In this document: positions 36,836-50,140 of the stretch, one piece after another
How positions within the stretch are numbered: position 1 is the stretch's first letter
How the letters are laid out: each line of letters starts with the position of its first letter
Origin: Trochalopteron elliotii
Lineage: Eukaryota > Chordata > Aves > Passeriformes > Leiothrichidae
DNA: 64,000 bases
Reading direction: 5' to 3'
NCBI GenBank assembly: GCA_024734555.1
Contig: JANPWX010019815.1
Span: 1,752,359 to 1,816,358, forward strand
Made by a program: the position numbers and the translations under genes
The notes under the pieces: model-generated
Database searches by the model: none
The model's input: the letters and a program-made list of their open reading frames with translations, nothing else
Told to the model about the DNA's origin: nothing

Positions 36836-38584
36836 TGCCTAGGAAAATGGAGGCTCTTGCTCTGTATTTGCGGCACCCTGTTTTCTCTTTCCCCTTCTTC
36901 CTCCTCTCTACTCTGCTTGGTTAGCATCTGGTAATCTGGATTGATTCAGGACACAAATAGTTCTCATTTTTTTTCCTGTTTCTCTACATTCCACTACTTC
37001 CCTTGCCCCCTATTAAATTTTATGAGCTAGCCTTAGCCTTCAACTTCTTTCAAATCTGGTTGGATGCAAACCATTTTTGTTCCTGGATTTGAGATAAGTA
37101 AATCCTAGATTTAACTAACATTACTTCATGCTGCTGAACACCTCAATGATGTACAGTCTTTTTCTGCAGCAGTGCTGGCAGCTTTTGAAGCCTGGTTTGG
37201 TGGAAGGTTGCAAAAAATGTTATAAAGATATTAACACATTTTTGATGTGATATCCAATAACAGATTGGAGATAGAAGTTCTTAGTGCATTAGAATTTCAA
37301 AAATGAATTTTGCACCCTTCTGGTCTTAGACTCTTGTTCGTTTCTGTGATTCGCAGTGAAATATTTTCTGTAGTGCATCAGTATTGTTGGCATTACTGCA
37401 ATCCTGTATATTTTCAAAGCAAATCTTCATGCTGTAAGTGTATCCATCATTTCTGAAATGCTGCTGATAATAACTAAGTAAGATATAAACTCAATCTTGA
37501 AAGACTTCATCTTGAATTTATAAACTGATGCCATTTTATGATGCTTGTTTTCTGCCACCTACTACCACTTTTCAGTTGATATAAAATCCTTCTATTTATT
37601 AGGACAAGTCAAATGTGTTTGGGAGTTCCTTAGCAAAAGGATGTTAAGTGTCAAAAAGACAGAATTACAGTAGAGATTTTTATGCTTTTATCTGTGTATC
37701 TTTAACAGGCTTGTGATTTTTGTGAAATGACTATTAATTTTACACTAGACATTGGGTGAATGTATAAAGGATGGTAAAAAGACACACTGTCTAGACAGCT
37801 GTTTTTGTCCTTAAGCATTGAACCTTTTCATTGATGGGTCTTAATTAAACAGAAAGTTTAAATTTTGGCATGATAAAGGCCTGAAGGATCACAGCCAAAA
37901 TTATCACTTGTATTTAGAATCTTTTTTATTTAGTCTGTTGTGAAGTCATTTATCTCAAAATTTTTCTTATAGGCTTCTGATAGATGAAAAGCAGCAAATA
38001 AGAGTTCAAGATGTATAAAACCTGACAAAAAGAGAGATGCCTGTTAATATGAAATCCTACTCAAGCTGTAAGTGATGCTGAAAGGCTGTTAAAAATTGCC
38101 ACTGTGAGTTGTAATGTAATATTTTACTCTGTTTTAAAGCCATGCAGTTCAGGATATAATTACACATTTTTTAAAGATGTGTCAAGGAGTATGCCATGCC
38201 TAGTTAGCCACATCATTTTTGAGAAATTTTCTATTTTGTACTTGCCATGGCTATATATTTAAACTTGGTTATGCTGCATGCTTTTACAAGGAAATGGGTA
38301 TATTTTTAATGACCTAATAATAAATAATTTAAAATTTAAATTAAGTGGAATTCAGCTGAAATTTAGAGTAATCATGTATTAAAGGCAGTGTTCTCTTAGC
38401 ATAAGGATGTACTGACTGATAGGATCATCACACTCTGCAAATCTCTTGGAAGGCTCAAGGCTTTAGGTGGCACAGCATTTAGGAGAGTTAGGTGGAAAGT
38501 TTAGAGGGGGGGTAAAGATAGCTTGTTACTGGTTTGAAACCCTAAAATCATACTTATTGAGATCTTGATATGATCATTCTGTAC
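36836..38584 (+). other. CHSY3: CHSY3 intron 2, unique segment
   Basis: AT-rich intronic sequence between two CR1 fragments. I see no exon, RNA gene or repeat of note. Confidence 0.65.
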
Positions 38585-38677
38585 CAGTTCATGTGTTTGA
38601 GTGGATTTGGCAATGTGGGGGTAACAGTTTAACTTGATCTGAAATGTCTTTTCCAACTAAATTCTATGATTCTGTGA
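38585..38677 (+). mobile_element. CR1 LINE terminal 3' scrap
   Basis: Only the last part of the CR1 3' untranslated region is recognisable: TTGATCTGAAATGTCTTTTCCAACT followed by ATTCTATG-ATTCTGTG. The left limit is uncertain because the copy is old. Confidence 0.75.
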
Positions 38678-41329
38678 AATACTGTAGATATGATATAAAG
38701 TAGGCTGCAGAGTTATGAATGAATTGCTTTACATTTTAGGCAAACTAGTTATTCTGTGAAGACAAATGAAACAGCAGGGTGGTCTGCTACAAATGAATAA
38801 AATCCTAGTGAGTTAGAGTGTATTATGTTATAACAAAAGATGTTTGGCAACTCACTGAAGTGTGGGTGACATGGTGCTTTTGATCTTGAAACAACATTTA
38901 CTAATATTATTTTTAAATCTGCTCTTGCATTAGGGAAAAAATGGGAAAAGTAAAGAACAAAAAAGTGGTACTAAAAGATAGTACACTTCCTTTATTTTTT
39001 AAAATATAATGTGGGGTGGATGGGAGAACACTTAAACCATCTTCTTTTGCATATTGTAAATCAGTTGTAATAACATAATAATTTATTGCCTAAAAAAAGA
39101 GAGGAAATAGTGTATTGGAAGAAAAGAAATACTGATGATACCCTTCAGTAAAGTTCTCTTCAAAAAAATCTATTTTTTTAATCTGTGTAGCATCGTGGCT
39201 CTTTGTATATGGTCATACATGTTGTTTGTATTTGGCAGTGACCCTTAAGTTCTGCAGAACAAATACTACCCAAAACCTGGAGTTGTAAATAGCCTCCCAA
39301 TTACATTTCTGATGAATATTGTTGTGACTGTGTGTTACTTTTGGTTTGCACATTACTCTGCTAGGATCACTGTTTTTCTGCTTTGAATCAGGACAGAAGC
39401 TCAGAGGTGGTAGGGTAAAGTTTGGGAGATGGATCCACTAGCACCAGCACCCTCAGTAATGGAGAAGTTCTGCCTGAAAGTACAAAGAATGTGGCCTGGA
39501 AACTTAGTGAAAAACTCTGAAAGCAAAGTCAGGATTGAAAAATGGGAACCTTATTTTAAGGGCCTTTGCTGGAAGAAAAAAATTTTTGACGCAACAGATT
39601 TGAGAGAATTTAATAAATGCTGCTGAATGGAGATAATCTTATTTTTCATAGTAATTACTGAGATGGATAGTGCCTATCTTGGCTCTCAACCTGGACTAAA
39701 TTTGCAATACTTTCAGGTAGGAAAGCTTTTGGTCTACTATCTGGGCAGCCTTTCCCTGGAATCTGTGAGAAAAGATACAATGAACACCCAAATGCTTTTT
39801 GAGTCACATCACCCAAGCACCAAATGCTTTTGAGTCACACTTAAAGGTAATTTCTTTCTGAGGCATGTGTCTCTAAAGGGTTGTGAGTTAAAGTCATTTC
39901 TTCGTATAATCATTATAATCCTGGTCCACATGGTCTTCAGTTGGAAAAGTCAATACTGGGTTTAGGGATTACATCTGAAATATTGCAAAAATTGTTTCAG
40001 CGAGCTAAGTTTGTCATGTTTGAGCTTTCAGTTCTTGTTTGTAGCTCATTCATATCCATGAATAGAAAGAAAAAAAAATCAACTGATCTTGTTACAACTG
40101 AGGAATGAATACCTACATGGGAAGTATAACTGATGAAAACAGTGAAACAGCATTGAATCACAGTTACAATCTGAAAACAACAGCTGCATAAACTCAGATT
40201 CAAAATAAATTCTAATATCATGCTTAGAATGAGGAACCCAAAGCATTTTAACCACTTGCAGCTGAGATTTAAGCCACAGAGAGGCTTATAATGCTCAAGT
40301 AGACATTGCCATTTTCCAGCCTTGGACTGCTCCCAAGGTTCTCCCTCTCTTTGAGTTTTGGAAGTTGTAATTCTTGAACTGATGAAGTTTCTTAACAGAA
40401 AAAATGGTCAGAAAAATTCACCCCCCCTGTGAAGTGGCATATAAATAGTGTTGGGAGACTTTTTTCTCCCCCAACAATTGCAGTTCTGCAATTGGAATAT
40501 TTTGATCCAATATGTGTCTATTTTAAGCAAGTCTCAATTTGGTCAACAGGAAGTGTGTGTGGGAAATTGAGAGTAACATACTTCTGTTGGCTAGAGTCAC
40601 AGTGATTGTTGACTGACTAGTCAGTACTTTTTCCAGCAGCATTGATCAACTGGTATTTCCTTAGCACTTGGTTGTGAGAGTTTCCATATTTTATATTAAA
40701 TCATAGTGCTGAGGTTTAAAGCGAAGTATCTAATGCAAAGGTCATGTTTTCAGTACAGTGGTGGGTCTTTGGGAAGTTTGTATTTTAGACTCATGAAGAA
40801 ATTGCAGGAACTGATCGGCTTGGATCATTATGGTATAAAAATTTCAGTAGATCTTTCCTGCCCTGTTTAAAAAGAGTGCTCAGCATACTCTGAAGAACTG
40901 AAAAGTACTTAAATATATTCTGTGGGCCAGAACAGGGCATGTGTTGTGTTTTGTTTCCAGTCAAGTAGCTTAGCTACGAGTATGCAGACTCTGGTATATA
41001 GTGTGTGGTTTTCTTTTTTAGGTAAGTTCACAGCATTTTCACTAAGTTAATCGAGCTAGTGGTAGAGTCATCTTCTGCTCCTAAATCAGGAAGTTGTGAC
41101 ATTTTTGTTTCTTGAGTTCCCACATGAATTAGCATTTGGAAACTAATTTCAGCTTTATGCAAAAAAAGTGGTGTGCCAAAATAAGCTTTCAGTCAAACAA
41201 GGTATATCATTCATTCTGAAACTAAGTACAGCCATGGTCTGCATTTGATGTTTTCCTGTGGGGAAAATTAAAAAGCTCTCATCTCAGACTGTGGAAAGTT
41301 GATGGAATGGCTTTTACCATGGAGGGCTC
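38678..41329 (+). other. CHSY3: CHSY3 intron 2, unique segment
   Basis: AT-rich intron with a local direct duplication at 39785-39839. No gene or transposon recognised. Confidence 0.65.
39785..39839. repeat. Imperfect direct duplication of about 20 bp
   Basis: CAAATGCTTTT(T)GAGTCACA occurs twice, separated by about 12 bases. The copies differ by one T in the homopolymer. It contains a TGAGTCA AP-1-like site in both copies, which may be coincidental. Confidence 0.85.
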
Positions 41330-41668
41330 ATCCTGGGGGCCGTATCTAAGCATGTAGAAGACAGGTGATCAGGAGTAGTCAGCAGGGACTAGCAACCTGG
41401 TTGCCTTCTGTGGTGGGACAACTGATAGATGGCGGGGAGAGCAGTGGTTGTTGCCTACCTAGACTTCAGCACGGCTTTTGACACAGTCTGCCATGATGTC
41501 CTCATAAGCAAACTCAGGAAGTGCAGGCTGGACCTGTGGAGGGTGAAGTGGGTTGATAAATCACTGAGTGGCAGAGCTCAGAGAGTAACGATCAGTGGCA
41601 CAGAGTCTAGTTGGAGGCATTTCACTAGTGGTGTCCTTCAAAGGTTGAAGCTTAGTCTAATATTGTGA
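41330..41668 (+). mobile_element. CR1 LINE, internal reverse-transcriptase fragment
   Basis: The + strand encodes AVVVAYLDFSTAFDTVCHDV followed by LISKLRKCRLDLW and SGRAQRVTISGTESSWRHFTSGV. This is the palm A-motif region of CR1 reverse transcriptase with an intact YLDF.TAFDTV block. It starts with GTGATCAGGAGTAGTCAGCA-type sequence and ends just before the region that would encode the second catalytic motif (FADD). Both the 5' and 3' ends of the element, including the 3' UTR, are missing, which is unusual for a LINE copy. Confidence 0.92.
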
Positions 41669-43738
41669 CATCTTTCAAGAGGATGTAGCAATGTTGGATG
41701 CCAGAAGATCTGGTTATTTAAATTGAGGTGGCAGGAAATTATTCCATTTTTGTGCATGAAAATAGGATAGTCAGATTAAAACAATTACATCTGGAAGATT
41801 TTGAAGAACTATTATGATTTTATGTAGCCATTTATGTGTAAAGTTTTGTAAATTGTCTTTAATCTTTGATCTCTTCGCTTTGATGAGAAGACATACATTA
41901 TGGAAACATAATAATTGGATATTAAAACATCCAGCTCCTGTAACATACTTTAAAATATTGCAAGTGTTTGTGAACCTAGAATTCTGTTCTGACAGTCTTG
42001 AGGTAATAATAGTAATTATTGGAAAACTGAGCAACTGCATGTGTAGTGTCTAACTTTACACCTACTGATAGTGGTTTGCTATCTGTGCACTTGAGAACTG
42101 AGTTTTATGGTTAATTCTGTGAAGCAACTCCACATTCTTATAACTGACTCTGCTTTGGCAGGAAGAGTGCTTGCAACAGGTAAGATTAGTAAAACCTCAG
42201 GATTGTACAGAGAGAGATGGAAGGAGGTACATTGTAGAATTTTTAGCTTGATTGTAGTAGGATTAGGTTTCAAGCTTACTTTCAGCTCTTAAAAGCTTGT
42301 GGGCTTTTCCCAGTCAGTCACAGCCTCTCCTGCTCTTAGCTGGAATGATCTGTGCTCACAGGTCCCTAAATCAATTGAAAATCCATTGTAATCTGGGAAG
42401 TAGAATTATTTTATCACTTAAGAAATTGGGGTGTATTCAGGAAAGACATCAAGGAAAGATCTTTAATCTTTCATGGATCTTTGTGCAATGCAGTCTTAAT
42501 TGTGTGAATCATCCACTGAGCACTTTCAAATACAGATGTACTATAAAAATTGGCTACTCAAAGACAGCTTTAAAAATTACTGCTTCACCATCAGTCTTTT
42601 GGGAACCCCATCCTACTGTTTTCTGTGGACTTTTGTGAAGTTATTCTGTAGTTTCCTGACAATATGCACCTTAAAACACAAGATTGGCCTAGTTACATGG
42701 AAAATTGGAAGTCACTGTACTTTAATCCAAAAGTTTGACTTAGCATATGCTGTTTCCTCCTGTTCAAGCCATGTCACAGGTCAGTGTACTGAAAGAAGAA
42801 CATGAAGTATAGCAATCAGAACACAACTTGAATATTTTAACTGCAATATTTGGCTTTGATATCATGACAGGTTAATAAGAGGTCAGTATTTTGAAACACT
42901 AAGACCTGTTTAAAGCAAATCTGTGACCTGAAGTATGGAAAAAATAAATAGTCAGGTAGTCATGTGATTCTTGGTATCCTGTCAAACCACAAGAACTCTT
43001 CAAGTATAATTTCAGAATGTTTGTCTTTGTTTATTTATTTCTTAGTTTTGAATTTTATGCTTTACTTGTGTTTATGCAGCATAAAACTGCAGTATATTCT
43101 TCTTTGTTACAATACAGCTTTTTATAGAAACATCCAGAATCTCTACACATGTTGTAGAGATTTTTTTCTGATGATCTCTGCTGAGGAGAAACAAAACAGT
43201 GTTTTTATTTTTAAATCTGTGGCCTTCTACAGTTTACTCAAGGCTTGTCTGACAACAGATACTTCACAGCTGTTGGTTTCTTTTGCAGAGACCTAGACAC
43301 TAAATGTCAACTCTCTGATGTTCAGCACGTGAAACTGAGGTCCTGATTCTCTGTGAGATGAACTTAAATGCTGAAGGCTGGGATGTGAATTCTCTCCTAT
43401 GCTTCTAGGTCAGCAAAATACCCTAATCACCTGATGTAAAGTGCTTGATTTATTACTGTTCATGTCTGAAGGCATTTATATTGGCAGACCTTAGTAGCTG
43501 TCATTCATATTTGAGGCTGTTTGGATTTAATAGTGTGTTTCAATGATGCAAATTTTGCATTACTTTTAATGCCAAACCTGTCACAGTAAGATTTCAGGCA
43601 TATCACTCTCTAAGGTGTTCTATCTGACTGACTTAGCATACTGAGGCAGGGAGAGAGCAGGGAAATTTTTGATGTTGCAGTTTTTATTTTGTTTTCCTTA
43701 AGTTCTTTGTCCTTTTGATGAATTGTGCAGTGAACCTA

Positions 43739-43794
43739 GGAAAACTTGTTGGAAAACTTGTAGGAAAATTTTTCCACAAGTTGGGAAAACTTGT
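43739..43794. repeat. Triplicated 11-mer GGAAAACTTGT
   Basis: Copies lie at 43739-43749, 43751-43761 and 43784-43794, with a partial inverted copy (TTTTTCCACAAGTT) between the second and third. A small local rearrangement, perhaps able to fold. Confidence 0.85.
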
Positions 43795-46700
43795 TCTTTA
43801 TGACGGTAGAAGCCCAAGAGAGTCACTTCTATGGTCAGTATAATTTTATTTAATTAAAAATCTGAAAGTGTCTTTCTGGAAACCTTGTGACTAAAGTCTG
43901 TTGTGAAAACAATAACTCCAAATATGTCCCTCATCTTTCTTAAGTATGTTATTAGTTGGCATGGACCTCCATACAGTTATGGTGTCCAAGGGTAACTAAT
44001 CACTAAGGTCAAAGGTGATAGCTTTTGGCATTGGAATGCAAGTCCTAAAGTACAGAAAAGAGGAAGAAGAAAGGTAGGAAACAGAGTAACAGTTTTCTGC
44101 AAGGTATGAGGCAGAAGATTTTTGACAAGTTTTTCCAGTAGGGTAAGGTAGAGAAGGAAGTATTCAAAATAATGGGATGACTGTGCAAGCTCAGCATGAC
44201 ATATGGACTTTTAAACCTGGCCTTTGATACATTTCATCAAGTCTTGCAGAAGTGACATTTGTTTGTAATGTACTGTTTTTCTTTCAAAACTCAATTTTGT
44301 TGCCCTTCTAGCAGTGTGTTTCTCTGTTGCTTATTATCTAGGTTATAGTTATTAATATTTTTAAAACTTTCTGTATCTGAAACTTCTCTCAAGATTGTGA
44401 AACACACACCTAACGTTTCTTGTATTTACAGCAACTCCTGTTACTATTTAAACAATTACTCCTGGTTTTTGTTGGGAAGACTTACATTTCTCATTTGAAT
44501 CTCTTCCATGGTGCATTTTATGAAGTTCTTAATAACTGGGTCTATCAACCAGTTACAGCTTTTTAGATAAGCAGCCTATAAAACAATGTCTTTTTAAGTG
44601 GCAGCCTTACAGCTGTGTCTCGTGACCCATGTGTCTGTTCATTGCTTTGGTGATGCTAGAAAAGTGATATGTGTATATCAGAAGTGCAGGAAGAACTGGT
44701 GAAAAAAAAAGAGGAAGAACACTGACTTTCCTTCATTATGCGTGAAGGCAATAATTAAATGACAGTGAGTGAAAAGTAGCAAATTTGGGTTCTAAAATTG
44801 TAAGCATAAAGACACTAACTCGAGGAAAAGGAGGATCAAATGGAAGCAGTTTTCTCTAGGTGAATAGCAATTTTCTGGATGTGATTTCTTGATTTTACCC
44901 TGAAATATTAGAAGTTATATTATTAAATGAGAAAAAAACACTCTTTATTCAACTGAATTTTGAACTGCTGTGTGATTTTTTTGGCCTTAAAATATCATGC
45001 TTGTAGAGGATAAATCTCTTGTTAACATGTCTTGCACTTTCACTTACTGGATGACATTGGATATCCCTAAATAGTGCAGAGCCTTTGCCAGAAAAGACCA
45101 TGAAGTTTGTCCAAAAAACACAGATCCAAAGCAGGCTGTTTTCCAAAAGTCTGTGACATTTTTGCATAAAAAACAGGAAACTCACATAGGCCAAAATTAT
45201 TCTTATCTTGAATATTGAAGGCACTTTTAACTAGAGGAGACACTTCAAATTCGAAAATAGTATATTTTGTCTTTTACTAAGTAACATTTGCCTTGATGTT
45301 AAAGTACAAATATTTCCAATGTGATTTCATAATCATGGTAGTACAACACAGTGCATAGCTACTACTATTAATTTCATTTGATTAGATTTTTTTTTAGTTT
45401 CACCATGGAATGGAATTTAGAAATGTGGATTTTTCTATCACATTTAATTTTAGTACATGCTAGTGAGTGAGATATTAGAGCACACAAATTTTAAATCCAG
45501 CTGAGGACATTGGCAAATTACTACATTGTAGAATCAGATGGAGAATTAATCTTTCATTCAACTCAATAAAATAAAAAGTTAAACCTTAATTATAATCTTG
45601 CCTCCTGCTGCTGTTGTATCAACAATTATGCTACGGCTATGCCTATGCCATTTTTCATGGAGCAGTGCGTCAGTTACTTATATCCAATGACAAATTGTCC
45701 TTACTTCACTCTTACAGAGATACTTCTCTAGAAATAAAGAGAGTAATTCTTATTAGGCATTTTCTTGCTTGAAATAATTTCCCTTTTGTTGTAATTAGTC
45801 ATTACATATATCAAGGGATTGCTTTGAATTTTAGTTAGTAGCATTTGTAACAAATTTTATTACTAAAAGTTTTGGGAATGACCGGACTATTTATTATAAA
45901 TGTGGGAAATTTCATCATTTTTAGAAAGCATAAACCATGTTACTAATAGGTTCTATTATTTGATTTAATTGATTTATGTCAGTAATTTCTTTACATATTG
46001 ATAATTTGATTCTTCTTTAGAGATAAGCTTATTTAGCATTTCTACAATTGAAAAGGAAAAATGGAAAGTGATGGGACTGAAGACTAATCAAAATTAATTC
46101 CTTTCCAGTATCTTAAAGTTGCCAGTTGGCCACTGGATTTTGATTTTCAGTTTGCCCATGGATCAAATGGTTCTGCAGAAGAGCAGTCTTTTCTTACAGA
46201 GCAATAAGATTGTTTTTCCATTCCTTTTAAAAGTCTCTAATTTGTCAGCCTTTCCTCCCTTTTTTTAATCCCAGAGACTGGCCCAGCACCTGGAGTGCCT
46301 GATTTGACTCTCTGAAATTTGGTGTGAAGTCTTTTGGGGCTGGGAGTATGAGAGGATGCTATGTGAATAGTATTCATGATTACTTGATTAGATGGATGCA
46401 TAGCCTTTCTTTTGTGGCTCCATTTTTTGTATTTGGTATAGATACTTGGGCTTTGCAAACTCTGACATTTTCATTTTCAGGAATCTCACACACAACTACT
46501 CTAATTCATCTGATATGTGACCATCTTCTTCTGCTGCAAGAATGGTATTTTCCTTTCCCTGTAATGCCTCTGTGTTTGTTAAGTTCAGTCCTTGTTTCTT
46601 CAGAGTTATTCTGTTTTAAATTATTTCAAGGTAACTGGGTGTCTCTTGTGTTTTCTAGATAATTAAGGATATAGATGTTGCGTGATTAGTGTAGTAACTA

Positions 46701-48568
46701 TTATATGTTGTTTCTCAGTTGGGGTTTTCCCTTTCTTTTTTTAATTTTAAATGCTCCTTGAATGAGTTACAGGATCTGATTTTAGCTGAATTAGAAAATA
46801 ATTTAATCTTAATAATGTTCATAACTTTCAAATACCATTTCTTGAATATTAGTGGCTTAATTCCTATTTGGCTAACTCCTCAGTAAGCAGAAGATTTTGC
46901 AGAAAAATATGTGAAAACATTGTTGAGTGTAACTCAGTAATCCTCTTATCTAATCTTGCTGGAGCTTAACTATGAGATAGAGTTCCCTTCTGACACAATT
47001 GTATAATTAATACTTTTTGAGCAATCCTTTCTGAGGATTTAGATCAGTGCAAAATGTGTTTCTTGCAGAACAATAAAATATATGTGTCAAAACTATAATG
47101 ACATTCCAATTCCATTAAAATACCTTGGTATATGAGTTCTTTTGTACTGCAGGCTTCAGGGTAGTAGAGAGCTCCATGAAGTAGCTAGGATAACAGAGGT
47201 GACAGCGTGGAGTTTGTGTGCAGTAATGTAGCCTGCATCACATGGGTTTTGGTAAGTTATTGGAGGGTACCATGTAGTGCACTGTAATTGTAAGGCAAAA
47301 ATATCCAGTTATGTTTGTGGCTGGTGCAATATAAACCCAGAATTACAGTAAAGTAGGACAAGAACCTGAGCAGTTGAGAAAAAATAGGGTAACTGTTTGC
47401 ATTCTTTATTTCTGTGATGTAATTAACTCCTATGATCTTCTTTCACAATCAATTTCAGCACAGAGAGAAGGTTCTGAGATCCTTCTTCTTTCCCCTTTGT
47501 TGCCAGCACTAGTGAAAGGTGTAGGAGACTGCTTTTCAAGCAGTAGTGTCTGTAATTATGCTGGTCCATCTATAATGAAGGCATGAAAATCAGTGTGTTT
47601 GCATCTGGCTTAATAACAGTCCTGATAAATCTTATGAACTATCAAGTGATCCCCTCAAATCTTTCTTTTACTAAAGGGCACACAGTTTCAGTTGCAGAGA
47701 CATCCACAGTCATGTTTCCACCTGTGTTAGATCCAGGGCAAAATTAGACTTCATTAGGTTACTACAAGGAACAATGTTTTAATCTTCATAACAAGTTCCC
47801 AAGGTTTAATTTTTTGTTCAGAACACAAGCATAATATTTAAGTTTGTCTTTAATCACTTAAGTCCTTTGGTCCTCTACAAGATGCTGGGGGCCTCTGGAC
47901 CATGTGAAACTTTTTTCTCCAAAGTATCATGTTGGAAATGGGGTATTGCATCATGCAAACATTTTCTTTTCCTTTAAGACTGGCCAAAATGAGGCATTTT
48001 TTAGTAGAGCTTTATGTTTCCTTTTTCCTTGGGTGATTTTTAAAAGGTTTTTTCTCAGTGAACCCATCTGTCATTGAACTAAAGCCTCAGTTCAATGTAA
48101 AGTTTTTGGAAACAAAAGACTTCAGAGAAGCCTTACTGTTAATAACTGACTGTCTGATCTATTTCTTCTTCCTCTAAAAAATGTGTATCATGGATTGGAG
48201 CTTCTGCATCTGAAACTGATGATTAGATCCGTCAGTTGTGTAATTGCTGAAAAGGCAAAGTTTAAAACTGCAGCCTATGAGTGTCTTCTTCTGTCCCTTT
48301 TACTGACTTCCTGGAAATGAATCATTTATGTATGTACTATCTGTATAGCCCAACAGTATTTTCTGCTCACATTCTGTAACAAGTGGCTCTTGGGACTTTA
48401 CTCATGATTGTATAAACAATATAATATTAAACATGACTAACTGAAAGTTTCAGATTTGTATCACAGAACATGAGCTTTTCTATGATACATTTCTCTGCTG
48501 ATCGTCTAAGATGTCTGTATTTATTCCAAATGTGTTGCACTCAGAAGAGAAAAACATTTAGTAACATT

Positions 48569-48593
48569 ACTTCGCCCCCTTTGGGGTCGAAGT
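48569..48593. repeat. GC-rich hairpin in AT-rich intron
   Basis: ACTTCG (48569-48574) pairs with CGAAGT (48588-48593), and CCCC (48575-48578) with GGGG (48583-48586). One T is bulged and the loop is CTTT. The stem holds two CpG steps per strand, rare in this intron. It is too short for a tRNA or a typical microRNA precursor on its own. Confidence 0.75.
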
Positions 48594-50140
48594 CCCAAAA
48601 TAAAGGCAATTAGAAGTATCTTCTTTCAGGATAAACATAAACTTTCTAAAAACATCCTAACTTTTTATTGCTATTACCTTCACTATTGTTTTATGGCAGT
48701 CAGTCTCATTTTCCATCCAAGCCCCCATGTTGTTAAGTTTTCCCTGAGACCACACAGCCTGTTAATAGACATGTTTAGATTGGGAATTATGTACCTTTTC
48801 AAGTAACAGTGGTTTGGGGCTGTTTTCTCTCACACATCATCACAAATATGTCTCTATCAGCAATAGCAGTTCTGTGGTAGTGGAAGGTATCTACTGCTAC
48901 AGCTACCCATCTACTCTAATGACCACACAGTGACACGTTTTACTTATTCAAGAAGCTACACTGTGCTGTCAAGAGTCAATTACCTGTCCTGAGAGCAAGT
49001 ACAAAATCAGGCTTCTGAAATGAACTGAGCTCTAGGTCTGAAGAGAAAAAATAAAAGATTTGTGGCTTTGAAGGTGTATTTAAGGAGAGAGGAATTGATA
49101 GGAAAAGAGGTGGCAGCTAGGTGGTATGTAATATGAAAACCAAGACCAGGAAAGTCTTTTAGTGAAACATAAAACTGTGAACAATATTGTTCAGTCTTTT
49201 CAAGCAAGTTCATTAATATCTTTCTGCTTGGTCATATAAATTCGTATGGACTTTGGGGGTTGAATATACTTCAAAGTAAGTTAAATAGTTTCTTGTTTTG
49301 TAGTTCTGTCTTTCTCTAATTCACTGTGTAAAAAAATATACATGTGTATGCGTTCATGTACAAGGCACATGTGAAGTATATGCTGGTGTTGTATTCTTCA
49401 TTGTATTAGATTTGATACCTTTTGTATCCTTCATGAGATGTAATGTAGTCTGTAAGATGCTAATTTACTATTTGAGACCAGAGGTAGTGAGAGTCATAAT
49501 TTTTCCTCTGGAGCTGAAGTTATTTTAATTTTTTTTTTTAATATAACAAATCTAGGGATTTTTGTTCTGTTCAGTACATTACTTTGATGCAATTTTTTTG
49601 TTGTTCAAATTACTTTTAAATTGTTTCCTTGTGTAGGTGCTTTTTTTAAAAAACAGCTTTTGGAGCCAGTAAATTGTTCATGTGTCTGCAGGCTTACTAT
49701 GAAATCTAGTTCATAACAGCTGTGTAAGGGTGCTCTTTTTAGCAATCTCCTATAGACTCTTTAGTGGTCAAGGGAAGGAAAACCAGTTTGCAGAAGTATT
49801 TGAAGGTGACCATTTCACTGTTATAAACAAACAAAATGCTCATGTTTGACAGAGATGTTTGGCATTAGAGATGTTAGTATTTTTAGTGTAGCTCTTTGTG
49901 TCACAAACTTTGTTTTGTGGAAAAGGATTGGAAGATAAATTTATCTTTACAGCTGCTCTTACTGAAAAGGCTAAAGAGCCATTAATTTTATTATTTCTTT
50001 AGTAATGTGTATTACTAAAATGGTAATAATTTCATTCTAGAGAAACTCTTGGCAAAGTTAAGGGTAAAATACATCTGGGTACCTGTGGTGTAATATAAAA
50101 TCTTCATATTACTATTGCCATGGCAGCTGGCCATCCAGTA

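Larger units (their letters stand above)
41669..50140 (+). other. CHSY3: CHSY3 intron 2, unique segment
   Basis: About 8.5 kb of AT-rich DNA without recognisable genes or transposons. It contains a triplicated 11-mer at 43739-43794 and a GC-rich hairpin at 48569-48593. Open frames stay near 110 codons or below, without motifs. Confidence 0.65.
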
